Positions 1-7,829 of a stretch of 9,690 bases of DNA are shown here, in pieces. Source of the DNA: RUG11867 sp964553435 (lineage in GTDB: Bacteria; Bacillota_I; Bacilli_A; RF39; UBA660); assembly GCA_964553435.1 (NCBI GenBank), contig CAZKKM010000064.1, forward strand, positions 1 through 9,690, read 5' to 3'. The translations under genes were made by a program, and so were the position numbers. The notes beneath the pieces were generated by a model. That model saw only the letters and a list, made by a program, of their open reading frames with translations, was not told the DNA's origin and searched no databases. Positions within the stretch are counted from its first letter, which is position 1. Each line of letters opens with the position of its first letter.

Positions 1-872
1 AAATCACCTACAGTTGTAGGGATATCTTTCGATCCATTTCTATATATTTCTTTTATTAATATTGGGACTTCATTTTCAAAAGTTCCTCTTACGATCGGTT
101 GCCCCTTGTTTATTATGACCGTAAACCCCATTACATCTTCGTTAGAAGAATTGACATAAACGACACGATTTACAGTTTTTTCTGTTTTTAAATCTTCGTC
201 ATAGTATTTGTAAGTTATATTATATGTTCCAACTTTTCCTGGATTTACATTACAAGAAGTGACCCTCAAATTGACTTTTGACTCATCGAAATAGTCACCT
301 GTATACATTCTCGCTTGATCGGGATCGCCTTCTTTGTTGTTCATCAAATACAGCTTACTTTGAAATTTCTCGTAATCGCTATTCAACGGATCAGTAATCA
401 GACCGGCATAAACATTGCTGTCTACAGAACACCAATCTTCATTTTCGCCATCATAATCGATATACAAATCTTCGGCGATGAACTTCCAAGCATCCGTATT
501 TTTATCGACAGGATATATAAAATCCAAATAATCTCCCAAATCGAGTTTGACGCGAATCTTTTCTTCGTCCGGTATTATTTTACCAGTTTTAGCATCTTTT
601 AAATCTTCCTTCAAGAGACCTTCATCTCTCAATTTGCCAATCGGAATATCGACGTATCCATATCCATTGAACAGATTTTCAACTTCTTCTGGATTGACTG
701 AAACATAAGCATTGGCGGCCGATTTTATTTGGGCAACGATATCCATGTTGTCTTCTTCTTTTTGCTTGTTAATTGACTTAATCAACGACATCGTAAACAA
801 TCCCGCGACAACTACCAATAGCGAAATCACGACGATCAATTCGACTAAAGTAAAACCTTTTTTATCTTTCAT
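1..872 (-). CDS. Prepilin with Ig-like region, C-terminus cut by the left edge
   Basis: A continuous minus-strand frame runs from ATG at 872-870 to the window edge, giving at least 290 residues with no stop. The N-terminus is a class III prepilin signal: leader MKDKKG, predicted cleavage after Gly6, then FTLVE with Glu at mature position 5 and a hydrophobic stretch to about residue 30. Residues 45-110 look like a pilin head helix and loop (SAANAYVSV, then IGKLRDEGLL). Residues about 195-241 resemble a DUF5011-type bacterial Ig-like domain (VGTYNITYKYYD, then VNRVVYV), and the visible tail from about 248 may start another. It should be cleaved and methylated by a prepilin peptidase and assembled in, or anchored at, a type IV filament. 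The start is supported by AGGAG ending 10 bases upstream and by a strong promoter at 909-937. Cys residues lie at 148 and 207. The prepilin call is firm. Its role as major or adhesive subunit is unknown. Confidence 0.9.
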   Translation of the reverse strand, partial: MKDKKGFTLVELIVVISLLVVVAGLFTMSLIKSINKQKEEDNMDIVAQIKSAANAYVSVNPEEVENLFNGYGYVDIPIGKLRDEGLLKEDLKDAKTGKIIPDEEKIRVKLDLGDYLDFIYPVDKNTDAWKFIAEDLYIDYDGENEDWCSVDSNVYAGLITDPLNSDYEKFQSKLYLMNNKEGDPDQARMYTGDYFDESKVNLRVTSCNVNPGKVGTYNITYKYYDEDLKTEKTVNRVVYVNSSNEDVMGFTVIINKGQPIVRGTFENEVPILIKEIYRNGSKDIPTTVGD

Positions 873-908
873 CAATTCTCTCTCTCCTACTCTATTATTT
901 ATACTCAA

Positions 909-937
909 ATACTATCACTATCGAGTAAAAATGTCAA
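909..937 (-). promoter_or_regulatory. Promoter for the left-edge prepilin gene
   Basis: On the minus strand, TTGACA (937-932) is a perfect -35 box. It is followed by a 17-base spacer and TAGTAT (914-909), preceded by TGA, which makes an extended -10. Transcription should start near 902, about 30 bases before the ATG at 872. No intrinsic terminator separates this promoter from the upstream gene ending at 943, so read-through from that operon is also possible. Confidence 0.7.
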
Positions 938-942
938 TATTT

Positions 943-1587
943 TCATTTGATAAACCTCAGTTCTCTTCCATCCACATCATCCGTTACTTCTTCATAAAAT
1001 ATCGGTGCATGTACTTCAAAATCTTCTTCTAAGTTTTCAAAAGAAATTATTATAGCTAGTGTTTCATAGGCATAAAAATTTCTCAAATAAACACTAAATT
1101 CTTCGATCTTTCCATTGTTCACCAAAACATTTCCTACTGTATCTCCATTCAATTCATAATCGATAAACAGACTCTTGAGCATTTCATTTATTATTTCTTG
1201 AGACACGTGAGGATGATAATTTCCATCCTGCTTTGAAACATCGATTTTTTTCACTATCGAATACAAATCTCTATATGAGTATTCACTTTTTATTCGGTTA
1301 AAACGCCCCGCTTTTTGATAATAAATTTCACCATTCGTAACATACAAAGGGTTCATCGAGAACGAAGTATCGACTTGCGCAGTTTTTCCATCTTCCCTGA
1401 TATCGATAGTCGTAGTTACTTTTTCTTCACCCTTTTTTGTTGCCTCGACTATTACCGAAACTGCACATCTTTCGTATGTCTTTCCTTTTATTCTCGAAAG
1501 TATAAACATGCATAAGATAACAGAAACTATGACAATACACACTGTCGATGATATTAAGATTATTCTTTTCTTATCATTCTTTTTCAT
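943..1587 (-). CDS. Membrane-anchored exported protein, paralog of the preceding gene
   Basis: This is a 214-residue protein of unrecognised family. A basic N-terminus (MKKNDKKR) and one hydrophobic segment (about residues 9-31) act as an uncleaved signal anchor, so the remaining ~180 residues should lie outside the cell. There is no prepilin G|FxxxE motif and no lipobox. The body is predicted beta-rich, and its halves align by eye with the product of 2264-1593: KTY.....VS..V near residue 36, and a C-terminal stretch VYLRN...YETLAIIISFENLEEDFEV matched there by MSILD...YDRVDIMLHFEKLNYDF. The start is set by AGGTGA (1598-1593), which overlaps the upstream TGA and sits 5 bases from ATG, so translation is probably coupled. 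It sits between two prepilin genes, which suggests a filament-associated or filament-regulating role. That is inference only. A LolA/LppX-like lipoprotein fold is conceivable but not shown. Confidence 0.85.
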   Translation of the reverse strand: MKKNDKKRIILISSTVCIVIVSVILCMFILSRIKGKTYERCAVSVIVEATKKGEEKVTTTIDIREDGKTAQVDTSFSMNPLYVTNGEIYYQKAGRFNRIKSEYSYRDLYSIVKKIDVSKQDGNYHPHVSQEIINEMLKSLFIDYELNGDTVGNVLVNNGKIEEFSVYLRNFYAYETLAIIISFENLEEDFEVHAPIFYEEVTDDVDGRELRFIK

Positions 1588-1592
1588 TTAGC

Positions 1593-2264
1593 TCACCTGA
1601 TTATCGAAAATATATTCTCTTTAGAATTTTCGCGTTTATATGGTCTATTCTTATTCCCTTCAATTTTCGAAGTATTGATTTTAAAGTCGTAATTCAATTT
1701 CTCAAAATGAAGCATAATATCCACGCGATCATAACCCTCTATATCCAAAATCGACATATTCATCGTGCTGATGTGATCATCTAAAATACTAAATTTTACA
1801 ACCGAATTAGAACCGGTCTTTCTGTCGAAACAAAGAGCTGTCAAAACTCTGTTCATCACTTTTAGATCGAATACGGTCGAATAATTTTTATAATCACCCG
1901 TCGATTCTAAAAAATCAGCTCTCTTTATATTCCTCACTAGAATTTCATCTAAATCGTCATAAAATTGTTTGGGCACATACGTGTAGATAGTTTCTCCTTT
2001 TAAATACTGCAACTTATCGCCTATTAAGAAAGCTTCAATTTGTCCATCTTCATGTATTATTTTGCCATTTTCTCCATCGTATCTAAACCTGATAGATGTA
2101 GATTCGGATTTGCTTTCTTTAAATGAGTTGACTAATATCGATACCTCATATTTTTTATATGTTTTTAACTTGATATTGCTCCTCATCGTCGATCTTATCA
2201 AAAATAATATGATAGACAAAACTAAGGCTACGGCGATAGCAATAAGAATTCTCTTTCTCTTCAT
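1593..2264 (-). CDS. Membrane-anchored exported protein, paralog of the following gene
   Basis: This is a 223-residue protein of unrecognised family. It has a basic start (MKRKR), one membrane segment (about residues 6-23) and an extracellular beta-rich body. The frame opens at an ATG at 2285, but that ATG has no good ribosome site and overlaps GGAGG (2283-2279). The ATG at 2264 lies 14 bases after GGAGG and gives an N-terminus parallel to that of the 1587-943 protein, so I prefer it; the spacing is long, so the longer form cannot be excluded. The gene begins 26 bases after the stop of the giant prepilin gene with no terminator between them, and its TGA overlaps the ribosome site of the next gene, so all three are probably co-transcribed. 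The pair looks like a tandem duplication followed by strong divergence. There is no prepilin or lipoprotein signal. Its function is unknown. Confidence 0.85.
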   Translation of the reverse strand: MKRKRILIAIAVALVLSIILFLIRSTMRSNIKLKTYKKYEVSILVNSFKESKSESTSIRFRYDGENGKIIHEDGQIEAFLIGDKLQYLKGETIYTYVPKQFYDDLDEILVRNIKRADFLESTGDYKNYSTVFDLKVMNRVLTALCFDRKTGSNSVVKFSILDDHISTMNMSILDIEGYDRVDIMLHFEKLNYDFKINTSKIEGNKNRPYKRENSKENIFSIIR

Positions 2265-2290
2265 TTTATATCTTAAAACCTCCATTATAT

Positions 2291-5200
2291 TTATTGATCT
2301 TCTAAAACGAAATTGAACTCGGAAAGATTTGAAGAATATAAATTTCTCAACCTCGTTATCATAGCATCACTCTTGACATAGACGTTTTTCAAATAATTAT
2401 CGTCTTCGCTGGCAAGAAATGTCACCAACGCATTTTCATCTATTATTACATCGTCATCGACACCCAAATGAATATTCTTGAGTGCATCGTGAGGATCGGC
2501 AGCCAAAGCATATGCTTCGATCGTCTTAACCGAATTAGGTATATAAATATCTTCGACTGTAAAATTCGCATAGGCAAAAGAATCAGCTACAGTCGTCACA
2601 CTATCCGGTATAGTATATGTTGTTTGACCATAATGCGTTGGAAGTCTGTATATGACCGTCTTGTCTTTGTTGAATAAAACTCCGTTCTCGCTCGTATATT
2701 CACTACTATCGATATTAAATTCGCTGATAATATTTCCAAGGAAATTGCTTTTTATATTCATCTCCGTAATATTATTAGAAAGGTTCAATACAAATTCTCT
2801 TTTGGAAGTTTCGTATTTTATCCACCCACTAAATGCACCATCGGCTATAGTTGTGACAGTAGATGGAACATTTAATTCGGTATGAAAAGAATAATAATCG
2901 ACTGGCATCTTATAGAGTGTCATCATATCTTTCGTATAAAGTATACCATCTAAAGAAGTAAACCAATCATTCGTCTCGTCAACGGTGTATTCTCTCATGT
3001 TGTTGCCCAGTGAAAAGTTTGCTCCCAACTGTGAAACTTTCGGACCGAGCTTTAATGTGGTTGCTCTAATTCCGTCGAAAGCAAAGTTAGCTATGATTTC
3101 TAATGAATCCGGAAGAGTTAAATTTTCGATACAATTGTAAGCAAAAGCATAACTAGCTATGTTCTTAATTTTGGCATCGGGATCGAACGTCAAATATTTC
3201 AGATTATCGTCATCATAATCATATTGAGAAAAGGCATCATCACCTATGAGAATTAACGATGCGGGAATATTTAAAGAATTTACCTTATTATTTTTGAAAG
3301 ATGCAATGCCGATAAATTGTAATTGGGAGTTCTCTTCGAATTCTATTTTTCGTAATCGCCTTCCCTTCGCTGTTTCACTAACATCTTGTTCGCCATCTAT
3401 ATCTGAGAAAAATGCATAATTCCCTATGTCTTGAACGGTGTTTGGAATAATGATCTCACTTAAAAGATGGTTTTTAAAAGATGAAGCTCCTATATTTAAT
3501 AGGCCATCATTTAAATTGAGTGTTTCTAAAGAGGTACACATTTCAAATGCTTTATCTTCGATCTCGAGTACAGTAGAAGGAATATCTATGTGCTTGACTT
3601 TCTTAGCATAGGAAAACGACGATTCGCCTATTCTAGTCACTCCTTCGGGAATGATTATATTTTCTAAATTATATAATGCGTAGAAGATGGCATTGCCTAT
3701 CTCGGTTATACCTTCGTTTATGATTACTCCGGTAATATACTCTTGATAACCTGGAGGTATCCAAGGCGGAATATCTCCATCACTTCCGGTATTATAATCC
3801 TTTGTAGCTCCTGTTCCATAGAGCATCAACGTATAATACTCATCGTTGCCGACTGCCATTCCTTCGGGAAGATCTTTATTTATATACAATACTGCGATGG
3901 CATCTTGTGGATTTTCCTTTCCGACATACCAAAATTTAAAAGAGTTGTACTTTCCGACCAATACAGATTTGACAGACATTTGAGCATTCTTCTTATCGAA
4001 CTGATCGATGAATTCTCCCTCTTTGAGATCAAAATCGAACGATGAACCAAATTCTTTTCCGATAATTTCGATCTTATAATTGTATCCTTCTCTACCGAAC
4101 TCATCTACTACTTCTATCGGACCATCGACCGACACTATCTCGGCCGCATCTGGATTGGATATGATGAAACTCTCTTTTGTAAGAATGCTATGCGATTCGC
4201 TCGGATCTGTACAAAGCATCGTAACGGTATTTGTCTCACCAGCATTTACACTCGTAAGAGGCTTCCTGAACGAACAAACGGGATCTTTATTTACTATTGC
4301 ATTTGCAAAAAACTCTGTCCCATCATTATCCTCTGTCAATACGAGTTTATCGCCCGGTCTGTAAGAGACCGTAAGTCCATCCTTCGTCGTCGAAAAGCCC
4401 AACACTTCAAATCCATTTTTAACTTTAAAATCAGGAAAGACAACTTCGCAAGAGCTCGCATCTCCCGTAGTAGAACAAGTCAATTCCGAAGCATCTTTAT
4501 CTCCGATAAAATCGGTATATGTCCCTTTTTTAGTCTCTATTGTGAAAGTCTTTCCTATGACATTCAATTCCAGCTTAACTTCGCCACACCTCGATCCTTT
4601 GATCGTCACAATGGTTTTTCCAGTCTTGATGGCATCGACAATCAACCGACTTTTATTCTCCGCATTCAAATCATAAGAATAAGTACCTGGATTATCGATA
4701 GTGACAGCTGCTACACTGGAGTCAGACGATGTGGCAGTAAGTGGACCAGAAGCATAATTGACAATTTCGATTGCTGTTCGTTCACCAGCAATGACATCAT
4801 AAGGAGACTGTGGTATCTTTATATTATAAATATAATAATCCAAAGGAACAGTTATTCTACCATTCGATTCTTGCAAATCGAAATGTACAATTCCCGTATT
4901 ATAGCCGACTTTATACTCGCCACCTATACTTTCCGTCAAAGCTCTTTTATGAGGTAACAACTCTTCATCGAATATATCTGCTACCGCCAAATTTGCATCG
5001 CTTATAGAAGAAATACTCAAAGTGCCAATATTCTGATATTTGATTATTGCTCTGCTATCATTATCTGGAGACTCCACAGATGAACAAATGTGCGAAACTT
5101 CGTTTTCTTCCTGATCTTGTAAAGAAAGCATAGTTTTTATGGTCTCGATGCCGATAGTATCTTGGCCACCATTCGAACCATTCACAGTAATGGTTGCTAA

Positions 5201-6604
5201 CCCAGCATTTACACCAGGAGTAACCGTAACTGTAGATCCACTGACCGAACATCCTGCAACTCCATCGTCGCTCGAAACACAACTGAATGTTCCGGCTCCC
5301 ACTATCTCTGTTTTAAACGATTTGCCACCTACGTAAATCTTTGCTTCATTATCTTTTACATACAAATTGGTTACTTTGATAGTCTTCTCTATTTTACCAC
5401 ATGGATTTCCAGTCAAAGTTAAAGTAGCTTCTCCAGTGCCGACAACATGAATGGTGAACGTTTCTTCTCCTGTCAAATTGATCGAACCACTTGCCTTGTT
5501 TTTGCTCGAAGAAACTTTTATAATATTCGCATCGCTGCTCTTTATATTGACAGAATCGTTTCCTCCATAATTTAATTTTATCGTCTTTGTATTTCCCAAA
5601 AGAAAATCGCTAGGAATTTGCTCTTCAGATTCCAAATAGTAAATTCTTTTTTCTAACTCAGCCTCTTGTTTACCATTTGCTTCTTTAATAGTCAATGATG
5701 CCTTTCCCGGTGCAGTCCCACCCATGGCCGTTAAAGTTGTTCCGTTGATGTCTCCGATTAAAACTCCTTCATCAGATGATTCCACACTCAATTCTCCAGC
5801 ATTTTGAGATAACAATCCATATTGCTGACTTTTACCATGCTCGAGGCATACGTTATCATCATCATCTCGATCGATTTTCAATTCTGTATTGTAAATGATG
5901 AGAGTATATGTTTGACTCAACTTTTCATTTTTCGCTTCTGCAAATAAGGTTATTTTCACTTCCTTAGAAAAATCGGTAAAATGCTGATCGGTGACATTTA
6001 TGATCAATTTTGTAGAACTGCTCGCATCGCAAGTAGCCAAATCAGGATTGTTTGAAACACAACTGAAACTGCCATTTGCGATTCCACTCTTTATGATGTT
6101 GATCTCGATTGGATCGCCACCGACATAACCTTTGCCTGAAACTGAACTCAAATTTAAAGCTGCTCCAGTTTCCAATTCGACCGCACTACATGAATATTTA
6201 GAATCATCGTCGACATATGTTGCTTCGATGCTGACACTGGCAGGGTTATAGCACATCAAAACTCTACCATCAAAAGGCTTTTTGGTGCTTGGATCTAAAA
6301 CGTTATAATCGTCATCCTCTGCATCGATATATCCTCGCATGACAAGCTCACTTACAGATACTGAGCAAGAATTCTTAAGTTCTGTCGAAGAAGCTGCATT
6401 GACACAATTCTTATAATTGTTGATTGCTGCATTCCCATATTTTTCACCGACAGTTTCTATAGTCCTAATTTTCGATTCTTTTAAAGTTATATTAGATTTA
6501 TCTGCCACATTGCTGACATTAGGAATGACCAATAGCAACAAAATAACTAAAATAGTTATAACTGCAAGCAATTCGACGATCGTAAAACCATTCTTCGAGG
6601 ACAT
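2291..6604 (-). CDS. Giant prepilin with Ig-like modules, InlB-like repeat and BspA-type LRR domain
   Basis: This 1437-residue protein begins with leader MSSKNG, then FTIVELLAVI: cleavage after Gly6, Glu at mature position 5, and a hydrophobic helix to about residue 29. Residues 40-155 form a pilin-like head (SVSVSELVMRGYI, then LDPSTKKPFDG) with Cys 67, 80, 118 and 139. Residues about 158-683 hold a three-part Ig-like (Big_2-style) block present twice: YVGG plus an FSCVS/C pair, a QNxGxLS module, and an NYxxG module ending in a Cys-Gly motif. Residues about 686-770 resemble an InlB_B/Flg_new repeat (CEVVFP, then GFEVLGFSTTKDG). Residues about 955-1395 are BspA-like LRR_5 repeats (GVTRIGESSFS, IPNTVQDIGNYAF, IPDSVTTVAD), with two interspersed LFNKDK-type turns (DGILYTKD, NGVLFNKDK). 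Ordinary pilins have 120-250 residues. The start is supported by AGGGA 6 bases upstream. Likely role: an adhesive subunit presented by a type IV filament, or a membrane-held surface adhesin using a pilin anchor. Confidence 0.92.
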   Translation of the reverse strand: MSSKNGFTIVELLAVITILVILLLLVIPNVSNVADKSNITLKESKIRTIETVGEKYGNAAINNYKNCVNAASSTELKNSCSVSVSELVMRGYIDAEDDDYNVLDPSTKKPFDGRVLMCYNPASVSIEATYVDDDSKYSCSAVELETGAALNLSSVSGKGYVGGDPIEINIIKSGIANGSFSCVSNNPDLATCDASSSTKLIINVTDQHFTDFSKEVKITLFAEAKNEKLSQTYTLIIYNTELKIDRDDDDNVCLEHGKSQQYGLLSQNAGELSVESSDEGVLIGDINGTTLTAMGGTAPGKASLTIKEANGKQEAELEKRIYYLESEEQIPSDFLLGNTKTIKLNYGGNDSVNIKSSDANIIKVSSSKNKASGSINLTGEETFTIHVVGTGEATLTLTGNPCGKIEKTIKVTNLYVKDNEAKIYVGGKSFKTEIVGAGTFSCVSSDDGVAGCSVSGSTVTVTPGVNAGLATITVNGSNGGQDTIGIETIKTMLSLQDQEENEVSHICSSVESPDNDSRAIIKYQNIGTLSISSISDANLAVADIFDEELLPHKRALTESIGGEYKVGYNTGIVHFDLQESNGRITVPLDYYIYNIKIPQSPYDVIAGERTAIEIVNYASGPLTATSSDSSVAAVTIDNPGTYSYDLNAENKSRLIVDAIKTGKTIVTIKGSRCGEVKLELNVIGKTFTIETKKGTYTDFIGDKDASELTCSTTGDASSCEVVFPDFKVKNGFEVLGFSTTKDGLTVSYRPGDKLVLTEDNDGTEFFANAIVNKDPVCSFRKPLTSVNAGETNTVTMLCTDPSESHSILTKESFIISNPDAAEIVSVDGPIEVVDEFGREGYNYKIEIIGKEFGSSFDFDLKEGEFIDQFDKKNAQMSVKSVLVGKYNSFKFWYVGKENPQDAIAVLYINKDLPEGMAVGNDEYYTLMLYGTGATKDYNTGSDGDIPPWIPPGYQEYITGVIINEGITEIGNAIFYALYNLENIIIPEGVTRIGESSFSYAKKVKHIDIPSTVLEIEDKAFEMCTSLETLNLNDGLLNIGASSFKNHLLSEIIIPNTVQDIGNYAFFSDIDGEQDVSETAKGRRLRKIEFEENSQLQFIGIASFKNNKVNSLNIPASLILIGDDAFSQYDYDDDNLKYLTFDPDAKIKNIASYAFAYNCIENLTLPDSLEIIANFAFDGIRATTLKLGPKVSQLGANFSLGNNMREYTVDETNDWFTSLDGILYTKDMMTLYKMPVDYYSFHTELNVPSTVTTIADGAFSGWIKYETSKREFVLNLSNNITEMNIKSNFLGNIISEFNIDSSEYTSENGVLFNKDKTVIYRLPTHYGQTTYTIPDSVTTVADSFAYANFTVEDIYIPNSVKTIEAYALAADPHDALKNIHLGVDDDVIIDENALVTFLASEDDNYLKNVYVKSDAMITRLRNLYSSNLSEFNFVLEDQ

Positions 6605-6629
6605 TCATCATCCCTACTTTCCTATTATA

Positions 6630-6657
6630 ATTATAACAATTTTTTTTCAAAAATCAA
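6630..6657 (-). promoter_or_regulatory. Promoter for the giant prepilin operon
   Basis: On the minus strand, TTGATT (6657-6652), a 16-base spacer and TATAAT (6635-6630) preceded by TGT make an extended -10 promoter. A second TATAAT follows immediately (6629-6624); together they form the 12-base palindrome TTATAATTATAA at 6625-6636. The start of transcription is expected near 6620, leaving a short leader with AGGGA ahead of the ATG at 6604. It lies just after the terminator of the upstream operon, which supports independent transcription. Confidence 0.7.
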
Positions 6658-6669
6658 GGATGTCATATG

Positions 6670-6693
6670 AAAAAAAACTGTTGGAAAAACAGT
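6670..6693 (-). terminator. Intrinsic terminator of the three-gene prepilin operon
   Basis: Read on the minus strand, ACTGTT (6693-6688), a five-base loop and AACAGT (6682-6677) form a perfect 6-bp stem followed by an uninterrupted run of seven T (6676-6670), eight counting the last stem base. It begins 15 bases after the stop codon at 6711-6709. Confidence 0.85.
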
Positions 6694-6708
6694 CTCTTTG
6701 ATTTACTT

Positions 6709-7293
6709 TCACTCGCGATCCAATATTTCATCTTTGTCCTCTTGTATAATTCCATAAATGTTTATAGTATAATCTGTACCTTCTGCATTCATTATGGGCA
6801 CTCTGATTTCGATAGCCTTTCCATCGAGTCTTCTAATATGAATCACTTCACTTGCATCTATTATGCCATCTTTGGGTATCTCTCTCACTACATTTGTTAT
6901 TCTTTCGTTACTTACGACGTTATCCGTCACATCGGCATCGTAAGCATAACTCAAATGATATGTTCCCTCGCTATCGAGATACATCTTCAATACCTTTTTA
7001 ATCTTTTGAGATAATTTGGTGGGTCTATAAGCATTAAAAGTCAAAATCACTTCGCTTTTGTTACTGACACCTTCCTTATATTCGACATTTAACAAACCGT
7101 ATTTATCGATGTCATCTCCGATGCCTCTTATGAATGTCGACACTAACATATCGTAATCAGCTTCTGCCTTACTAGTATTGTAAGTTCCTCTCACATTTAC
7201 AAAAAGCGACATTAAAAATATGAGAACAGCAGAAATGAGAGCGAGAGAAACGATTATCTCGACCAAAGTAACTCCACTTTTATTCAGTTTCAC
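6709..7293 (-). CDS. Small prepilin (PilW/ComGF/GspJ-like)
   Basis: This 194-residue protein has leader VKLNKSG (initiating GTG read as Met), then VTLVEIIVSLALI: cleavage after Gly, Glu at mature position 5, and a hydrophobic helix of about 23 residues. The region after it (AEADYDMLVSTFIRGIGDDI) has the amphipathic helix style of larger minor pilins such as PilW, ComGF or GspJ, followed by a beta-rich head without cysteines. Two GTG starts are possible. GTG at 7302 overlaps the upstream stop by four bases. GTG at 7293 lies 5 bases after AGGTGA, exactly the arrangement of the genes starting at 1587 and 7829, and gives a seven-residue leader, so I prefer 7293. It is the last gene of its operon. 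It probably joins the neighbouring prepilins in a minor-pilin priming or tip complex. The family placement rests on architecture and is not a confirmed match. Confidence 0.9.
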   Translation of the reverse strand: MKLNKSGVTLVEIIVSLALISAVLIFLMSLFVNVRGTYNTSKAEADYDMLVSTFIRGIGDDIDKYGLLNVEYKEGVSNKSEVILTFNAYRPTKLSQKIKKVLKMYLDSEGTYHLSYAYDADVTDNVVSNERITNVVREIPKDGIIDASEVIHIRRLDGKAIEIRVPIMNAEGTDYTINIYGIIQEDKDEILDRE

Positions 7294-7298
7294 ATCAT

Positions 7299-7829
7299 TC
7301 ACCTTCTACTTCCAAAACGCAAATATGCATACTCATATTCATTTTCAGAATAATTGTTTTCAGATTCATACATGACTACCATTATCCTGTAAGCATCGAC
7401 ATCCATTTCGGCATCGACAGACTGTAAATATTTCTGTGTCGTCGGCTCTAAAATGTTAAAGTGTCCTGTTTGCAAAACACTCTTGTCCCACAAGGCAAAA
7501 TATATACCTTTAACTTTCATAAAAGCAAATAAGTCGTTGCCATCTAAATTCACATCTTTACAAGATGTGAATTGTGGTAAAAGATCGCTACAATATGCTG
7601 TGACATAATCGCTTCCCATAAAATTTTCTATATCTACTTTTTCCTCCAAAAATTCGCGAATTATTCGTGATTTGTAAATGTATTCTGTATTATCGTGGAG
7701 AGATTTGCTATTTACATCGATTAAAATTTTACTATAAGCACCGAACAACACTAATAAAATTACACACAATACCGTGACAACGACAATCGTTTCCATGAGA
7801 ACGAATCCTCTATTATCATTATTCATCAT
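7299..7829 (-). CDS. Small prepilin with FVLME motif
   Basis: This 176-residue protein has leader MMNNDNRG, then FVLMETIVVVTVLCVI: cleavage after Gly8, Glu at mature position 5, and a membrane helix to about residue 31. The helix continues as an amphipathic segment (NTEYIYKSRIIREFLEE), followed by a head containing a close cysteine pair (C82 and C91, in AYCSD and TSCKD). The frame extends upstream to a TTG at 7850, but ATG at 7829 has AGGTGG 5 bases before it and overlaps the preceding TGA as ATGA, so it is the likely start, with coupled translation. It is the middle gene of a three-gene operon of prepilin-like proteins, in the manner of minor pseudopilin operons. The prepilin call is firm. 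Its equivalence to a named subunit (for example GspI or ComGE) cannot be judged from sequence alone. Confidence 0.9.
   Translation of the reverse strand: MMNNDNRGFVLMETIVVVTVLCVILLVLFGAYSKILIDVNSKSLHDNTEYIYKSRIIREFLEEKVDIENFMGSDYVTAYCSDLLPQFTSCKDVNLDGNDLFAFMKVKGIYFALWDKSVLQTGHFNILEPTTQKYLQSVDAEMDVDAYRIMVVMYESENNYSENEYEYAYLRFGSRR

Noticed and set aside
902..927. Short inverted repeat (TACTC ... GAGTA) around the -10 box of the left promoter
   Set aside because: Only five bases pair across a 16-base gap in AT-rich DNA, so it is too weak to call an operator or a hairpin.
712..1032. Plus-strand open frame of 106 codons over the promoter and the start of the left-edge prepilin
   Set aside because: It crosses a strong minus-strand promoter and two clear minus-strand genes, and its product has no family features.
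4190..4957. A 255-codon open frame on the plus strand
   Set aside because: It lies wholly inside the giant prepilin gene on the other strand, has biased Arg/Ile/Ser-rich composition with no recognisable domain, and is best explained as a shadow of the opposite frame.
6625..6636. Palindrome TTATAATTATAA in the giant prepilin promoter as an operator
   Set aside because: It arises simply from two adjacent TATAAT boxes, so it needs no further explanation.
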